From positions 1 to 24,496 of the forward strand of contig JAFADI010000047.1 in assembly GCA_023424965.1 (NCBI GenBank): a stretch of 24,496 nt of DNA, written 5' to 3'. Within the stretch, counting starts at the first letter, position 1. Each line of letters opens with the position of its first letter. This DNA comes from Bacillota bacterium (GTDB lineage Bacteria; Bacillota; Clostridia; Acetivibrionales; JAFADI01). Below are positions 8,274 through 16,077 of the stretch, one piece after another. Position numbers and translations under genes: made by a program. Under the pieces are notes generated by a model. The model saw only the letters and a program-made list of their open reading frames with translations. It ran no database searches and was not told the origin of the DNA.

Positions 8274-9221
8274 TTACGTCTTTTTCAAACTATCGATTTC
8301 CTGTTTTATTTCTTTTATGCTCTCTTCATTGATATAGTCCGAAAAGCAATAAAGGGCTTTCCCTTTCAGCTTTGAGCCCTCAATTGTTTCCTGGGCGCTT
8401 ATACAGGACACGATCGTATCTATTTCCTTTAACTCTTTTTTGTGTTTGTCCAGGTCATCGACGGCAATGGTAAGCTTTGGACGGAAAAGCCCCGATGAAA
8501 CGAACAATTCCGCCATGGCGCCTGCCGCTCTGTCACTCATGCTTATAACCGCCGTTTTGGCCTTTTTCTCCGTCCCCTTCCTGAGACTTTCCAGGTCCTT
8601 CAATTCGGCCGATGTCTTTACCACCGGCTTGTCCTCCGGCAGCCGTTCTTTTATATCCTCGTAAAAGGCAGTAGGTATGATTATCAGCCCGACCCGTTCG
8701 AATGCCTTCCGGGCCGTATCCGCCGACAGGCTTCCTCCAAGAAAAAGCCCCTCGAACACCGCATCGGGTATTTTATCCCTGAGCTTTTTCAGGTTGAAGT
8801 CCAAAACGTCCCTGCTTATTCCCATCAGGAGCAGGGCCCTTACGTCTCTTCCCCTGCCGGGTGCCGAAAACCTCACCCCCACCAGGTTTATGAGGTCGTT
8901 TGCCTTTATTCCCAGCCTCCGGGCCTCTTCAACGACAAAATCTATTTTCTCCAGAAACTCAGGATCAATGGATTTTGACGGCCTTCGCTGGTTTACAAAA
9001 ACGCCTTTGCCCCGGAAGCTTTTTATGTATCCCTCAAGCTCCAGTTCACTCAGTACCGCCACAACCGTATTCTTGTTGATTTCAAGAAGGTCCGCCAGGT
9101 GGTTGATGGAGGGCAGCTTCTCACCCTCTTTGTATATGCCGGTATTTATAAACATTTTAAATTGTTCTTTTAACTGAACGCCGATGGGTATGATAGAATT
9201 CTTGTCAATTTTCATATCCAT
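8274..9221 (-). CDS. GntR-family regulator (YtrA/YhcF-type HTH) with a large C-terminal domain
   Basis: About 315 residues. The first ~75 form a GntR-type winged helix: PIGVQLKEQFKMFINTGIY leads into the recognition region with NHLADLLEINKNTVV and the wing GYIKSFRGKGVF. YtrA/YhcF-type regulators usually have only a short tail after this, but here about 230 residues follow. That tail alternates hydrophobic strands and helices (VRALLLMGISR, VGLIIIPTAFYED, KTAVISMS, LTIAVDD, DTIVSCISA) and resembles a two-lobed ligand-binding fold, though I cannot name the family. Start: ATG at 9221 (MDMKID) has AAGGCGG 8 nt upstream. The earlier ATG at 9239 lies inside the operator palindrome. It sits between uvrB and uvrA with no obvious target gene except itself. 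Ligand unknown. Confidence 0.85.
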   Translation of the reverse strand: MDMKIDKNSIIPIGVQLKEQFKMFINTGIYKEGEKLPSINHLADLLEINKNTVVAVLSELELEGYIKSFRGKGVFVNQRRPSKSIDPEFLEKIDFVVEEARRLGIKANDLINLVGVRFSAPGRGRDVRALLLMGISRDVLDFNLKKLRDKIPDAVFEGLFLGGSLSADTARKAFERVGLIIIPTAFYEDIKERLPEDKPVVKTSAELKDLESLRKGTEKKAKTAVISMSDRAAGAMAELFVSSGLFRPKLTIAVDDLDKHKKELKEIDTIVSCISAQETIEGSKLKGKALYCFSDYINEESIKEIKQEIDSLKKT

Positions 9222-9230
9222 AATTAATAC

Positions 9231-9283
9231 CGCCTTCATACTATACTATTATAATAGTATAGTACGAAGGCGCATTAAGTCAA
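9231..9283 (-). promoter_or_regulatory. GntR promoter with 42 bp palindromic operator
   Basis: A perfect 24 bp palindrome of ACTATACTATTA and its complement occupies 9240-9263. With its flanks CGCCTTC (9231-9237) and GAAGGCG (9266-9272) it forms a 42 bp palindrome, broken only at one symmetric pair. On the minus strand TTGACT (9283-9278) and TATACT (9261-9256), 16 nt apart, form a promoter whose -10 is inside the palindrome. Autorepression by the GntR protein is the simplest reading. Only 68 nt separate uvrB from the GntR start, so readthrough from uvrB is possible. Confidence 0.8.
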
Positions 9284-9289
9284 TCCTAT

Positions 9290-11269
9290 TTATGATATTT
9301 TCTTTTTAAGTTCCGTTATCTTATCCCTCAGGTCGGCAGCACGTTCAAACTGTAATTCTGCCGCAGCGGCCTTCATCTCTTTCATCAGCCTGTCAATGAG
9401 CTTTTCCAGACCCGCTTTATCCAGGGAGTCCTCTTTCTCAGGAATGACATACTTGGCGTCTTCTTCTGCCACCTTGGTTCCCTCGATTACATCCCGGATC
9501 CCCTTCTGGATGGTGGTCGGCACAATTCCATGCTCCTCGTTGTATTCCACCTGTATTTTTCTTCTTCGGTTAGTCTCGCCGATTGCCTTCCGCATGGATT
9601 CGGTAATGGTATCCGCATACATGATTACCTTGCCTTCCACATTTCTTGCAGCCCTTCCGACGGTCTGGATCAGTGAGGTCTCCGACCGCAGGAAGCCTTC
9701 CTTGTCCGCATCAAGGATGGCGACAAGAGCAACTTCCGGAAGGTCCAAACCTTCCCTCAGAAGGTTTATGCCGATAAGCACGTCAAAGACTCCAAGCCTT
9801 AAATCTCTTATAATCTCCATACGCTCGATGGTCTCTATATCGGAATGGAGGTATTTTACTTTGAAATCCAATTCCTTCAGGTAATCTGTCAAATCCTCCG
9901 CCATCTTCTTGGTGAGCGTGGTGACCAGAACCCTGTATTTGTTTTTCACCCGCTCGTTGATTTCCCCAATCAGGTCATCAATTTGGCCTTTCACAGGCTT
10001 GACGATGATTTCCGGGTCGATAAGTCCCGTTGGCCGGATAATCTGCTCCACCGTCTGGGAGGCATGGTTCCTCTCATAGGCGGCAGGCGTCGCACTTACG
10101 TGAACCACCTGGTTGACCCTTTCTTCAAATTCGACAAACTTGAGAGGCCTGTTGTCAAAAGCGGAGGGCAATCTGAAGCCGAATTGCACCAGCGCTTCTT
10201 TTCTTGAACGGTCTCCATTATACATGGCTCCGACCTGGGGGATGGTAACGTGGGACTCGTCGATAATCATGAGGTAGTCCTTGGGAAAGAAGTCCATCAG
10301 GGTAAAGGGAGCACTTCCCGGCGTTCTTCCGCTGATATGGCGGGAGTAATTCTCTATCCCCTGGCAGAAGCCGATTTCCTGCATCATCTCCAGATCGTAC
10401 CGGGTCCTCTGCTCCAGGCGCTGGGCCTCCAGCAGCTTCCCCTCGGCCTTCAATTTCTTCAGCTCTTCCTCCAGCTCCTTTTCTATGGTTACAAGGGCCC
10501 GTTCCATCTTTTCTCTCGTGGTGGCATAGTGGGAAGCAGGAAAAATCGCTTCATAATTTCTTACGCCCAAAATTTCACCTGTCAGGTAATCCACTTCACT
10601 GATTCTCTCGATTTCGTCTCCGAAAAATTCCACCCTGACCACCTTGCCCGATGAAAAGGAAGGAAAAATCTCGATGACATCGCCTCTTACCCGGAACCTT
10701 CCTCTTTTGAAGTCGATCTCATTTCTCTCATATTGTATGTCCACCAGCTTCCGTATGATTTCATCCCTGTCCTTCACCATACCCGGCCGCAGGGACAGCA
10801 TCAGGTCCGTATAGTCCTCCGGATCGCCCAGGCCGTATATGCAGGAAACACTGGCAACAATAATCACATCCCTTCTTTCGAAAAGGGAAGCGGTGGCTGA
10901 ATGCCGCAGCCGGTCTATTTCGTCATTTATGGAAGAGTCCTTCTCAATGTAGGTATCTGTGGAAGGAATATATGCTTCAGGCTGATAATAATCATAGTAG
11001 CTGACAAAGTACTCCACGGCGTTGTCGGGGAAAAACTCCTTGAACTCGCTGCAGAGCTGGGCCGCCAGGGTTTTATTATGGGCGATCACAAGCGTAGGCT
11101 TTTGTACACGCTCGATCACGTTAGCCATGGTAAAGGTTTTTCCGGAACCCGTTACACCCAGAAGCGTCTGGTATTTGTGTCCCATATTCAAACCGTTTAC
11201 CAGCTTGTCTATTGCCTGGGGCTGGTCACCTTGCGGTTTGTATTCCGATGATATTTTAAATTCAGGCAT
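9290..11269 (-). CDS. uvrB: Excinuclease ABC subunit B
   Basis: Helicase-like damage-verification subunit of nucleotide excision repair; it receives DNA from UvrA and recruits UvrC. It has the normal length of 659 residues. Walker A GVTGSGKT is at residues 38-45. The aromatic beta-hairpin with YYDYYQPEAYIPSTDTYIEK lies at about 90-110. The Walker B/DEAD-like DESH is near 339, and the C-terminal helicase motifs include INLLREGLDLPEV and QTVGRAARN. A UVR domain ends the protein (LQFERAADLRDKI), the contact for UvrC. AGGAGGT lies 4 nt before ATG at 11269. The promoter carries a LexA-like box. The gene is intact. Confidence 0.99.
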   Translation of the reverse strand: MPEFKISSEYKPQGDQPQAIDKLVNGLNMGHKYQTLLGVTGSGKTFTMANVIERVQKPTLVIAHNKTLAAQLCSEFKEFFPDNAVEYFVSYYDYYQPEAYIPSTDTYIEKDSSINDEIDRLRHSATASLFERRDVIIVASVSCIYGLGDPEDYTDLMLSLRPGMVKDRDEIIRKLVDIQYERNEIDFKRGRFRVRGDVIEIFPSFSSGKVVRVEFFGDEIERISEVDYLTGEILGVRNYEAIFPASHYATTREKMERALVTIEKELEEELKKLKAEGKLLEAQRLEQRTRYDLEMMQEIGFCQGIENYSRHISGRTPGSAPFTLMDFFPKDYLMIIDESHVTIPQVGAMYNGDRSRKEALVQFGFRLPSAFDNRPLKFVEFEERVNQVVHVSATPAAYERNHASQTVEQIIRPTGLIDPEIIVKPVKGQIDDLIGEINERVKNKYRVLVTTLTKKMAEDLTDYLKELDFKVKYLHSDIETIERMEIIRDLRLGVFDVLIGINLLREGLDLPEVALVAILDADKEGFLRSETSLIQTVGRAARNVEGKVIMYADTITESMRKAIGETNRRRKIQVEYNEEHGIVPTTIQKGIRDVIEGTKVAEEDAKYVIPEKEDSLDKAGLEKLIDRLMKEMKAAAAELQFERAADLRDKITELKKKIS

Positions 11270-11294
11270 GGTTACCTCCTATCTGTACCGTACT

Positions 11295-11333
11295 ATTATA
11301 TCATATAGTGCACAGCATTCAAACATATGTTTG
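11295..11333 (-). promoter_or_regulatory. uvrB promoter with LexA-like (SOS) box
   Basis: The perfect palindrome CAAACATATGTTTG (11320-11333) keeps the AAC-N4-GTT core of the Gram-positive SOS box. On the minus strand it overlaps the -35 TTGAAT (11322-11317), which is 16 nt from TATAAT (11300-11295). Spacer length and overlap match the uvrA promoter. The outer G/C bases of the ideal box are A/T here, so it may bind LexA less tightly. Confidence 0.65.
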
Positions 11334-11342
11334 GGGGCATGC

Positions 11343-11386
11343 AAAAAATAAGCATCCCCGTAATTCTATGGGAATGCTCATTTTTT
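11343..11386 (-). terminator. Intrinsic terminator after the GH105 gene
   Basis: Arms at 11343-11359 and 11370-11386 pair as AAAAAATRAGCATYCCC with its complement around a 10 nt loop, with two non-Watson-Crick positions. A-run and T-run flank the stem, so it can act in both directions. It closes the carbohydrate operon and isolates uvrB. Confidence 0.85.
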
Positions 11387-11423
11387 AACCGCTTTTCGGG
11401 AGGAATAAACTCAGGGAAATAAA

Positions 11424-12446
11424 TTATGGTTTATGCTCCAGCACGGATGAAAGGAACGCCAGCGTCAAGCCCTGTCCCCAGCCCTGGATCCGTTTCTTCG
11501 GCACTTTCCTGTATCCTTCCGCATCCTTCATTACCGCCGTACCGGCTGATACATTTTTCACGGTCCCATCTTCGGCGATGTTTGAAATCACGCCCTTCAA
11601 GGCTTTCCCTATATATTTTTTATGGAGGGGATGCCCGTATACCACCAGGCTTGCGGCGATCCCCGCCGAAGCGGAGGTTTCCAGGTAGGAGGACCCGTCA
11701 TCCAGCAGGGTATGCCACAGCCCTTCCTCCGACTGGAGCCTGACCAAAGAGCTCAGCTGGTCTCTCAAAGATCCGTCGATCTGCATGAACATGGGGTAAA
11801 GGTAGTCGATCAGTTTAAGGGCCTCCGCCATGGTCAAGGCGGCCCATGCATTGGCTCTGGCCCAATAGAAGCCCGACATGTGGTTTTTGTTGAGATTGTC
11901 CCACCCGTGATAATAAAGGTTGGTCTTTTCATCCTGCAGCAGTTCCTCATGCCAGTAATACTGGTTCAGGGCATCATCGATGTATTCCCTGTTGTTGAGC
12001 TTCTTTCCCATTCTCAGCAGGAAATAGGCCGCCATAAACAGTGTATCCGCCCAAGCCTGTCCGGGAAAATCGTTATCCTGGGATACCGTATGCTGCAATA
12101 CCCCCTCGCCAAAACGCAAAGCCTCATTTTTAAGGTATTCAGCCTTCTTTACCGCGATGTCCAGGTACTTTTCATCCCCGGTGGCTTCATGGAGCGTTAT
12201 CATGGTGTGCCCCATGGATACCGCATTTACCATCAGCGGAGGCAGGCCGATTTCCAGGTATTCGTCCACCCATTTGACCAGAAAATCGATGTATTCCTCA
12301 TTTCCCGTGACCTCCCACGCCTTGCAGATCCCGTAAAAGGCCACACCGCAGGGCCAGCACCAGGTAAAGTCCATGTCCATGGTCCTTCTTACCACTTTGT
12401 CAATCAAACCCTTGAGTTCTTTTTCATCATACTCAATCACAGCCAT
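11424..12446 (-). CDS. GH105-type unsaturated rhamnogalacturonyl hydrolase (YteR/RhiN-like)
   Basis: About 340 residues without a signal peptide, so probably cytoplasmic. It resembles glycoside hydrolase family 88/105: an alpha6/alpha6 toroid that uses water addition to release the unsaturated uronic acid left by a polysaccharide lyase. Visible family motifs are QAWADTLFMAAYF (Asp at about residue 134, matching the family's catalytic Asp), GFYWARANAWAALTMAEAL, SSYLETSASAGIA and RIQGWGQGLTLAFLSS. It is the last gene of the transporter operon and is followed by a terminator. ATG at 12446 is preferred; AAAGGGG lies 13 nt upstream, a long spacing, and an in-frame TTG at 12458 touches that site. 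Rhamnogalacturonan is the likeliest source, but GH105 also includes enzymes for other unsaturated glycans. Confidence 0.88.
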   Translation of the reverse strand: MAVIEYDEKELKGLIDKVVRRTMDMDFTWCWPCGVAFYGICKAWEVTGNEEYIDFLVKWVDEYLEIGLPPLMVNAVSMGHTMITLHEATGDEKYLDIAVKKAEYLKNEALRFGEGVLQHTVSQDNDFPGQAWADTLFMAAYFLLRMGKKLNNREYIDDALNQYYWHEELLQDEKTNLYYHGWDNLNKNHMSGFYWARANAWAALTMAEALKLIDYLYPMFMQIDGSLRDQLSSLVRLQSEEGLWHTLLDDGSSYLETSASAGIAASLVVYGHPLHKKYIGKALKGVISNIAEDGTVKNVSAGTAVMKDAEGYRKVPKKRIQGWGQGLTLAFLSSVLEHKP

Positions 12447-12482
12447 TTGGCAGTTCAACCCCTTTCAAACCGTCTAAATAAA

Positions 12483-12695
12483 AATCGGCGAAGCGGCCGG
12501 AGTGTATATATCATACATGAGGACCGCCGAGACCGAAGCGCAACGCAGTATTTCTATATACTGCATTTGAAATTCGTCAGATGCGAGCAGTGCTAGGAAG
12601 ACTAGCCTCGAGGATCGGAGTTTATGTGTTATAAATGAGAACCGGAGAGGCGATGTCTGACAACGCAATGCGACGCATATCACGGATTTCAATCA
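12483..12695. repeat. Tandem structured repeat in the permease-GH105 gap
   Basis: Two diverged copies lie 118-120 nt apart. Each has CGGAG, a short hairpin, TGAGRACCG, a variable part, CAACGCA, a second hairpin and ATTTSAA. Anchors are CGGAG at 12498 and 12616, and CAACGCA at 12541 and 12661. Hairpin 1 is TGTAT/ATACA in one copy and TTTAT/ATAAA in the other. Hairpin 2 is GCAGTAT/ATACTGC in one and ATGCG/CGCAT in the other. Stems change while pairing is kept. A separate GCTAG-GAAGA-CTAGC hairpin (12592-12606) lies between the copies. The element occupies almost all the 246 nt before the GH105 start; function unknown. Confidence 0.75.
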
Positions 12696-13535
12696 ACCTT
12701 TGAGGCCCGTGGTACTAATCCCCTCCGTCAAATACTTCTGGAACAGGAAGAAGACCAGCAGCACCGGCACGAGGGACAGAGAAGCCATGGCCAGCATCCC
12801 GCTCCAGTTGGAAATGGAGGTGGGGTCGGCGAAAATCCGGAGGGCCAGGGGAATGGTGTACAACTGCGGCCGGTTCAGAAACAGCAGCGGTGCGAAGAAG
12901 TCGTCCCATCGCCAGTAAAAGGAAAAAATCGTTGAAGTAATGATTGCCGGAGAAACCAGCGGCACGATGATCCTGAAAAATATGGAATACCTGCCGCAGC
13001 CGTCGATTTTGGCCGACTGGTCCAGTTCTGACGGGATTCCCCGGATGAACTGCATCATCAGGAATATGAAGAAGGCCTGGCCCATAAACTGGGGTATGAT
13101 CAGAGGCTTGAAGGAGTTGATCCAGTTGAGCTTCTGGAATACCACATACTGGGGTATGGCCACGATCTGGTAGGGCAGCATCATGGTCAGCAGCATGCAG
13201 ACAAACCAGAACTGCCGTCCCCTGAACTTGATCCGGGAAAAACCGTAAGCCACCAAAAGCGATGAAGCCACGGCACCGATGGTTGAGAGAAGGGCCACGA
13301 TAAAGGAATTGAGGAAAAATACGTCGAAGGATACTCCCCCGAAGCCCTTCCAGCCATACACATAGTTCTCGAAATGAAATTCTTTCGGCCAGAGGGTGTG
13401 TGCGTTTTGAAAAATCTCATTGTTTTCTTTGAACGAACTGAAAACCATCCACAGGATGGGATAAATCATAATGCAGCAAGCCGCCGCCACAAAGATGTGG
13501 TAGAACAACCGCTGCAACGCTCTTTTATTTCTCAT
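12693..13535 (-). CDS. CUT1-family sugar ABC transporter permease (MalG/YteP-LplC type)
   Basis: About 280 residues with six predicted membrane segments, the usual length for the second permease of a carbohydrate importer. The EAA loop that docks on the ATPase is visible as ELDQSAKIDGCGRYSIFFRI followed by VPL. The C-terminus ends TTGLKG, a frequent ending in this family. Start: ATG at 13535 (MRNKR) with GGGAGG 6 nt upstream; the longer open frame to 13598 adds a non-conserved polar leader. It lies 85 nt downstream of the partner permease and 246 nt upstream of the GH105 gene. The binding protein and hydrolase nearby suggest a pectin-derived oligosaccharide. No ATPase gene is in the cluster. 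Confidence 0.93.
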   Translation of the reverse strand: MRNKRALQRLFYHIFVAAACCIMIYPILWMVFSSFKENNEIFQNAHTLWPKEFHFENYVYGWKGFGGVSFDVFFLNSFIVALLSTIGAVASSLLVAYGFSRIKFRGRQFWFVCMLLTMMLPYQIVAIPQYVVFQKLNWINSFKPLIIPQFMGQAFFIFLMMQFIRGIPSELDQSAKIDGCGRYSIFFRIIVPLVSPAIITSTIFSFYWRWDDFFAPLLFLNRPQLYTIPLALRIFADPTSISNWSGMLAMASLSLVPVLLVFFLFQKYLTEGISTTGLKG

Positions 13536-13620
13536 GGCCAGCCTCCCTTCCGCCGCACTTGAAGCACAAAACTCCCGAAACAACCTTTGCCGGTACATGG
13601 TGAAGCATCGATGTATTCAC

Positions 13621-14583
13621 TCACTGCCCCTCCTTGGATTCATAGTAGACCCACGCATTTGAGGTCTTGAAGATGAGCAGGGTAAACAGGGAGATAATCA
13701 CCAGCATTACCCATGCCATGGCACAGCCATACCCCATCTGGTAAAACTGAAAGGACTTGCGGTACATATACAGGGCATAGAACAAAGTGCTCTCAAGGGG
13801 TCCCCCTTCCGTAACCACAAAGGATTGGGTGAAGGACATAAATCCGTTGATCATCTGCATGATGAGGTTGAAGAAAATAACGGGAGTCAGCATGGGAAGG
13901 GTGATCCGGAAGAACTTCTGGAAGGGATTGGCACCGTCCATGTCCGCCGCTTCATAATAGCTGTCCGGGATCTGCTTGAGCCCTGCCAGAAAAATCAGCA
14001 TGGAGGAACCGAACTGCCAGACCGCCAGCAGGATCAAGGTCCAGATGGCCGTTCTCTCATCTGCAATCCAGGAAATTTCCGTTTTTATTCCCACCAGCCC
14101 CAGGAGTGCATTCAGAACACCGCTTCCGTCAAAGAGCCTCCGCCACAGCACGGCAATGGCAACGCTCCCGCCTACAATGGAAGGAATATAAAAAACCGTC
14201 CTGTAAACCCCCGACATCCGGGTCTTGTAAGTGAGCAGCATGGCAACGGCAAGGGCGAATATAAGCCTTAAAGGCACCGAGGCAAGCACAAAATAAAAGG
14301 TTATCCACAGGGACTTCCAGAAGGTAGCATCCCGGGCAAACATGTCGATATAGTTGCGGATTCCTGCAAAGGTGGGTGCTGAGAGCAGGTCATAGTCCGT
14401 GAAGGAAAAGTAAAAGGACGCAACTACCGGTAAAAGGGTAAAAAGAAAGAATCCCAGAAGCCAGGGGGATATGAAAATATACCCTGCCATGTTATCGCTC
14501 TGCCAGAGGGCCTCAAAGCTTTGCCGCTTTCTCATCCTTATCCCCGGACGACCGGCGGCAGTGTTTGCAGAAATTTTACTCAT
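13621..14583 (-). CDS. CUT1-family sugar ABC transporter permease (MalF/LplB type)
   Basis: About 320 residues with six membrane segments starting at SPWLLGFFLFTLLPVVASFY. The EAA motif is YYEAADMDGANPFQKFFRI followed by TLP, the docking site for the transporter ATPase. GGPLESTLFYALYMY near the C-terminus is typical of this permease group. Start: ATG at 14583 (MSKIS), with GGAG 9 nt upstream; the frame stays open to 14655 through an intergenic hairpin, which makes the longer start unlikely. It forms a heterodimer with the permease at 12693-13535. It is separated from the binding-protein gene by a strong hairpin that probably sets relative expression. Confidence 0.94.
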   Translation of the reverse strand: MSKISANTAAGRPGIRMRKRQSFEALWQSDNMAGYIFISPWLLGFFLFTLLPVVASFYFSFTDYDLLSAPTFAGIRNYIDMFARDATFWKSLWITFYFVLASVPLRLIFALAVAMLLTYKTRMSGVYRTVFYIPSIVGGSVAIAVLWRRLFDGSGVLNALLGLVGIKTEISWIADERTAIWTLILLAVWQFGSSMLIFLAGLKQIPDSYYEAADMDGANPFQKFFRITLPMLTPVIFFNLIMQMINGFMSFTQSFVVTEGGPLESTLFYALYMYRKSFQFYQMGYGCAMAWVMLVIISLFTLLIFKTSNAWVYYESKEGQ

Positions 14584-14620
14584 GAATACGGTCTCCTTTT
14601 CCCCGATTTTTGCAAAGCAA

Positions 14621-14679
14621 GAGCCGGCCATCCGTGCAAAAGGGAGCAATTGCATTTTCCTATGCCCAATGGCCGGCTC
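14621..14679 (-). other. Intra-operon hairpin between binding protein and first permease
   Basis: GAGCCGGCCAT (14621-14631) and ATGGCCGGCTC (14669-14679) form a perfect 11 bp GC-rich stem around a 37 nt loop, starting 21 nt after the binding-protein stop. There is no long T-run, so partial termination or 3'-end protection of the upstream mRNA is more likely than full termination. Such hairpins commonly give excess binding protein over permeases. Confidence 0.6.
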
Positions 14680-14700
14680 ACAGCGTATAGCAGCTTTACC

Positions 14701-16053
14701 CTATTTCTTGTTTTTAGCCAGGATGTCGTTGGCCTGCTTCATGAATTTGGCTGCGGCATCCTGGGGAGAAGTCTTGTTGTTTACCACTTCGTCGTTGACG
14801 GTCTGTGCCAGCTTTGTTATTTCGGGGGCTCCCGCCGGTTCCGGAGGATCGATGGGGCCTGTATACTGGGAAGCCACGTCAAGGTATTCAAACGAAATCT
14901 TGGTTGCCGGGTCCACCAGGGTTTTCAGCTGGTCCCTGACCTTGGAGGAAATGGGAACACCGCGGTCCGCCATCAGTACCTTGTTTGCTTCCACATCATT
15001 CGTAAACAAATCAATCAGTTTAACCGCCAGTTCCTTGTTCTGGGAGGTTTTTGCCACAGAGAAGAACATGGAGGGTTTGAGGTACATTGCAGGTTTGTCT
15101 CCCGAAGGCGCTTTCGGCAGTACGGCACTTCCCAGAGGCCTTTTGGCCGCAGCGGTAAAAGGAACCACAAAATTGCTCCAGGAGAAGCCCATTGCGCTCT
15201 TTCCAACCACCAGCGGATTTTCCTCCGTTGCCTTGATCATAATTTCCGCCGAGGGCTTGAATATGGCGCCTGTCTTCATCAGCTTCTGTTCGGCTTCAAA
15301 GAGGCTGATCAGAAGCTGGGGATCATCAAAGCCAAGTGCTGTGCCGTCGCTTGCGTACATTGACTTTCCGGCGCTGCGCAGCCAGTATTCCATAAGGAAT
15401 TTGGGATCGGTGACAAAGGGAAGGCTTGATTGCACTTTTGTCTTGCTGTGGATTGCCACGGCCGTCTTTTCATAGTCGTCCCAGGTCCAGTCATTGCCTG
15501 GAACCGCCACACCCGCTTTTTCAAAGGCTGCCACATCGTAGAGGACGTTGTGGGTGTTGATTCCAAGAGATATTCCAACCAGCTTTCCGTCGATGTTGCC
15601 GCTGGATATGGCATTTTCGCTTATGTCGGCCGTATTGAGCTTCTTATCCTGGATATAAGGGTTCAAATCCTCCAGCAGCCCCTTGACGGCGTATTGTCCG
15701 ATGTAGGCGTAGTCCTGCTGCATTACGTCGGGAAGGCTGTTGGAAGCGGCGAAGGTGGCCATCTTGTCCCAATAGCCCTTAAAATCGGTAAATTCCGTTT
15801 CGAAAGTGACACCGGCGTTGCTTGCGGCAAACATGTCCAGTACGCCCTTTGTTTTGTCGGCCCTGGATTGGGAACCCCACCACACAACCCTCAGCGATAC
15901 TTTCTTGGGTGGCTCTTCCTTCTTGACCTCTTCTGTCTTTGCCTCCTCTTTTGCCGGTTCGCCTGTGGTTGCCTCTTCCTTCGAACCGCAGCCGCCCAGA
16001 ACCAGAGATGTCAAAATTACCAGTGCCAGTACCACTGCCAATATTTTTTTCAT
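14701..16053 (-). CDS. Extracellular solute-binding lipoprotein (CUT1 sugar transporter)
   Basis: A 450-residue lipoprotein. The hydrophobic signal peptide ends in a lipobox, LVLGGC, with the lipidated Cys at residue 22. A Lys/Glu-rich spacer to about residue 50 holds the mature domain off the membrane. The rest is a family 1-type substrate-binding fold with SLRVVWWGSQSRADKTK near the start and GVPISSKVRDQL near the end. It captures oligosaccharide outside the cell for the two permeases downstream. GGGGGA lies shortly upstream of ATG at 16053. It is the first gene of the transporter operon and has its own promoter region, with direct repeats suited to the adjacent AraC-type regulator. The substrate is inferred from the GH105 gene only. 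Confidence 0.94.
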   Translation of the reverse strand: MKKILAVVLALVILTSLVLGGCGSKEEATTGEPAKEEAKTEEVKKEEPPKKVSLRVVWWGSQSRADKTKGVLDMFAASNAGVTFETEFTDFKGYWDKMATFAASNSLPDVMQQDYAYIGQYAVKGLLEDLNPYIQDKKLNTADISENAISSGNIDGKLVGISLGINTHNVLYDVAAFEKAGVAVPGNDWTWDDYEKTAVAIHSKTKVQSSLPFVTDPKFLMEYWLRSAGKSMYASDGTALGFDDPQLLISLFEAEQKLMKTGAIFKPSAEIMIKATEENPLVVGKSAMGFSWSNFVVPFTAAAKRPLGSAVLPKAPSGDKPAMYLKPSMFFSVAKTSQNKELAVKLIDLFTNDVEANKVLMADRGVPISSKVRDQLKTLVDPATKISFEYLDVASQYTGPIDPPEPAGAPEITKLAQTVNDEVVNNKTSPQDAAAKFMKQANDILAKNKK

Positions 16054-16077
16054 TCTTCCATCCCCCTATAAAATTTT

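Noticed and set aside
9222..9239. Upstream ATG start for the GntR gene (MKAVLI)
   Set aside because: This ATG lies in the operator palindrome, downstream of the -10 by only about 17 nt and without a ribosome binding site; the ATG at 9221 has AAGGCGG at good spacing.
12474..12692. Open frame of 72 codons on the minus strand between permease and GH105
   Set aside because: It begins with TTG just after the permease stop, has no ribosome binding site, and lies entirely over the tandem hairpin repeat, whose structure explains the open frame.
12483..12695. Known riboswitch or T-box before GH105
   Set aside because: No T-box UGGN motif, no known metabolite aptamer core that I recognise, and no terminator/antiterminator pair ahead of the start codon.
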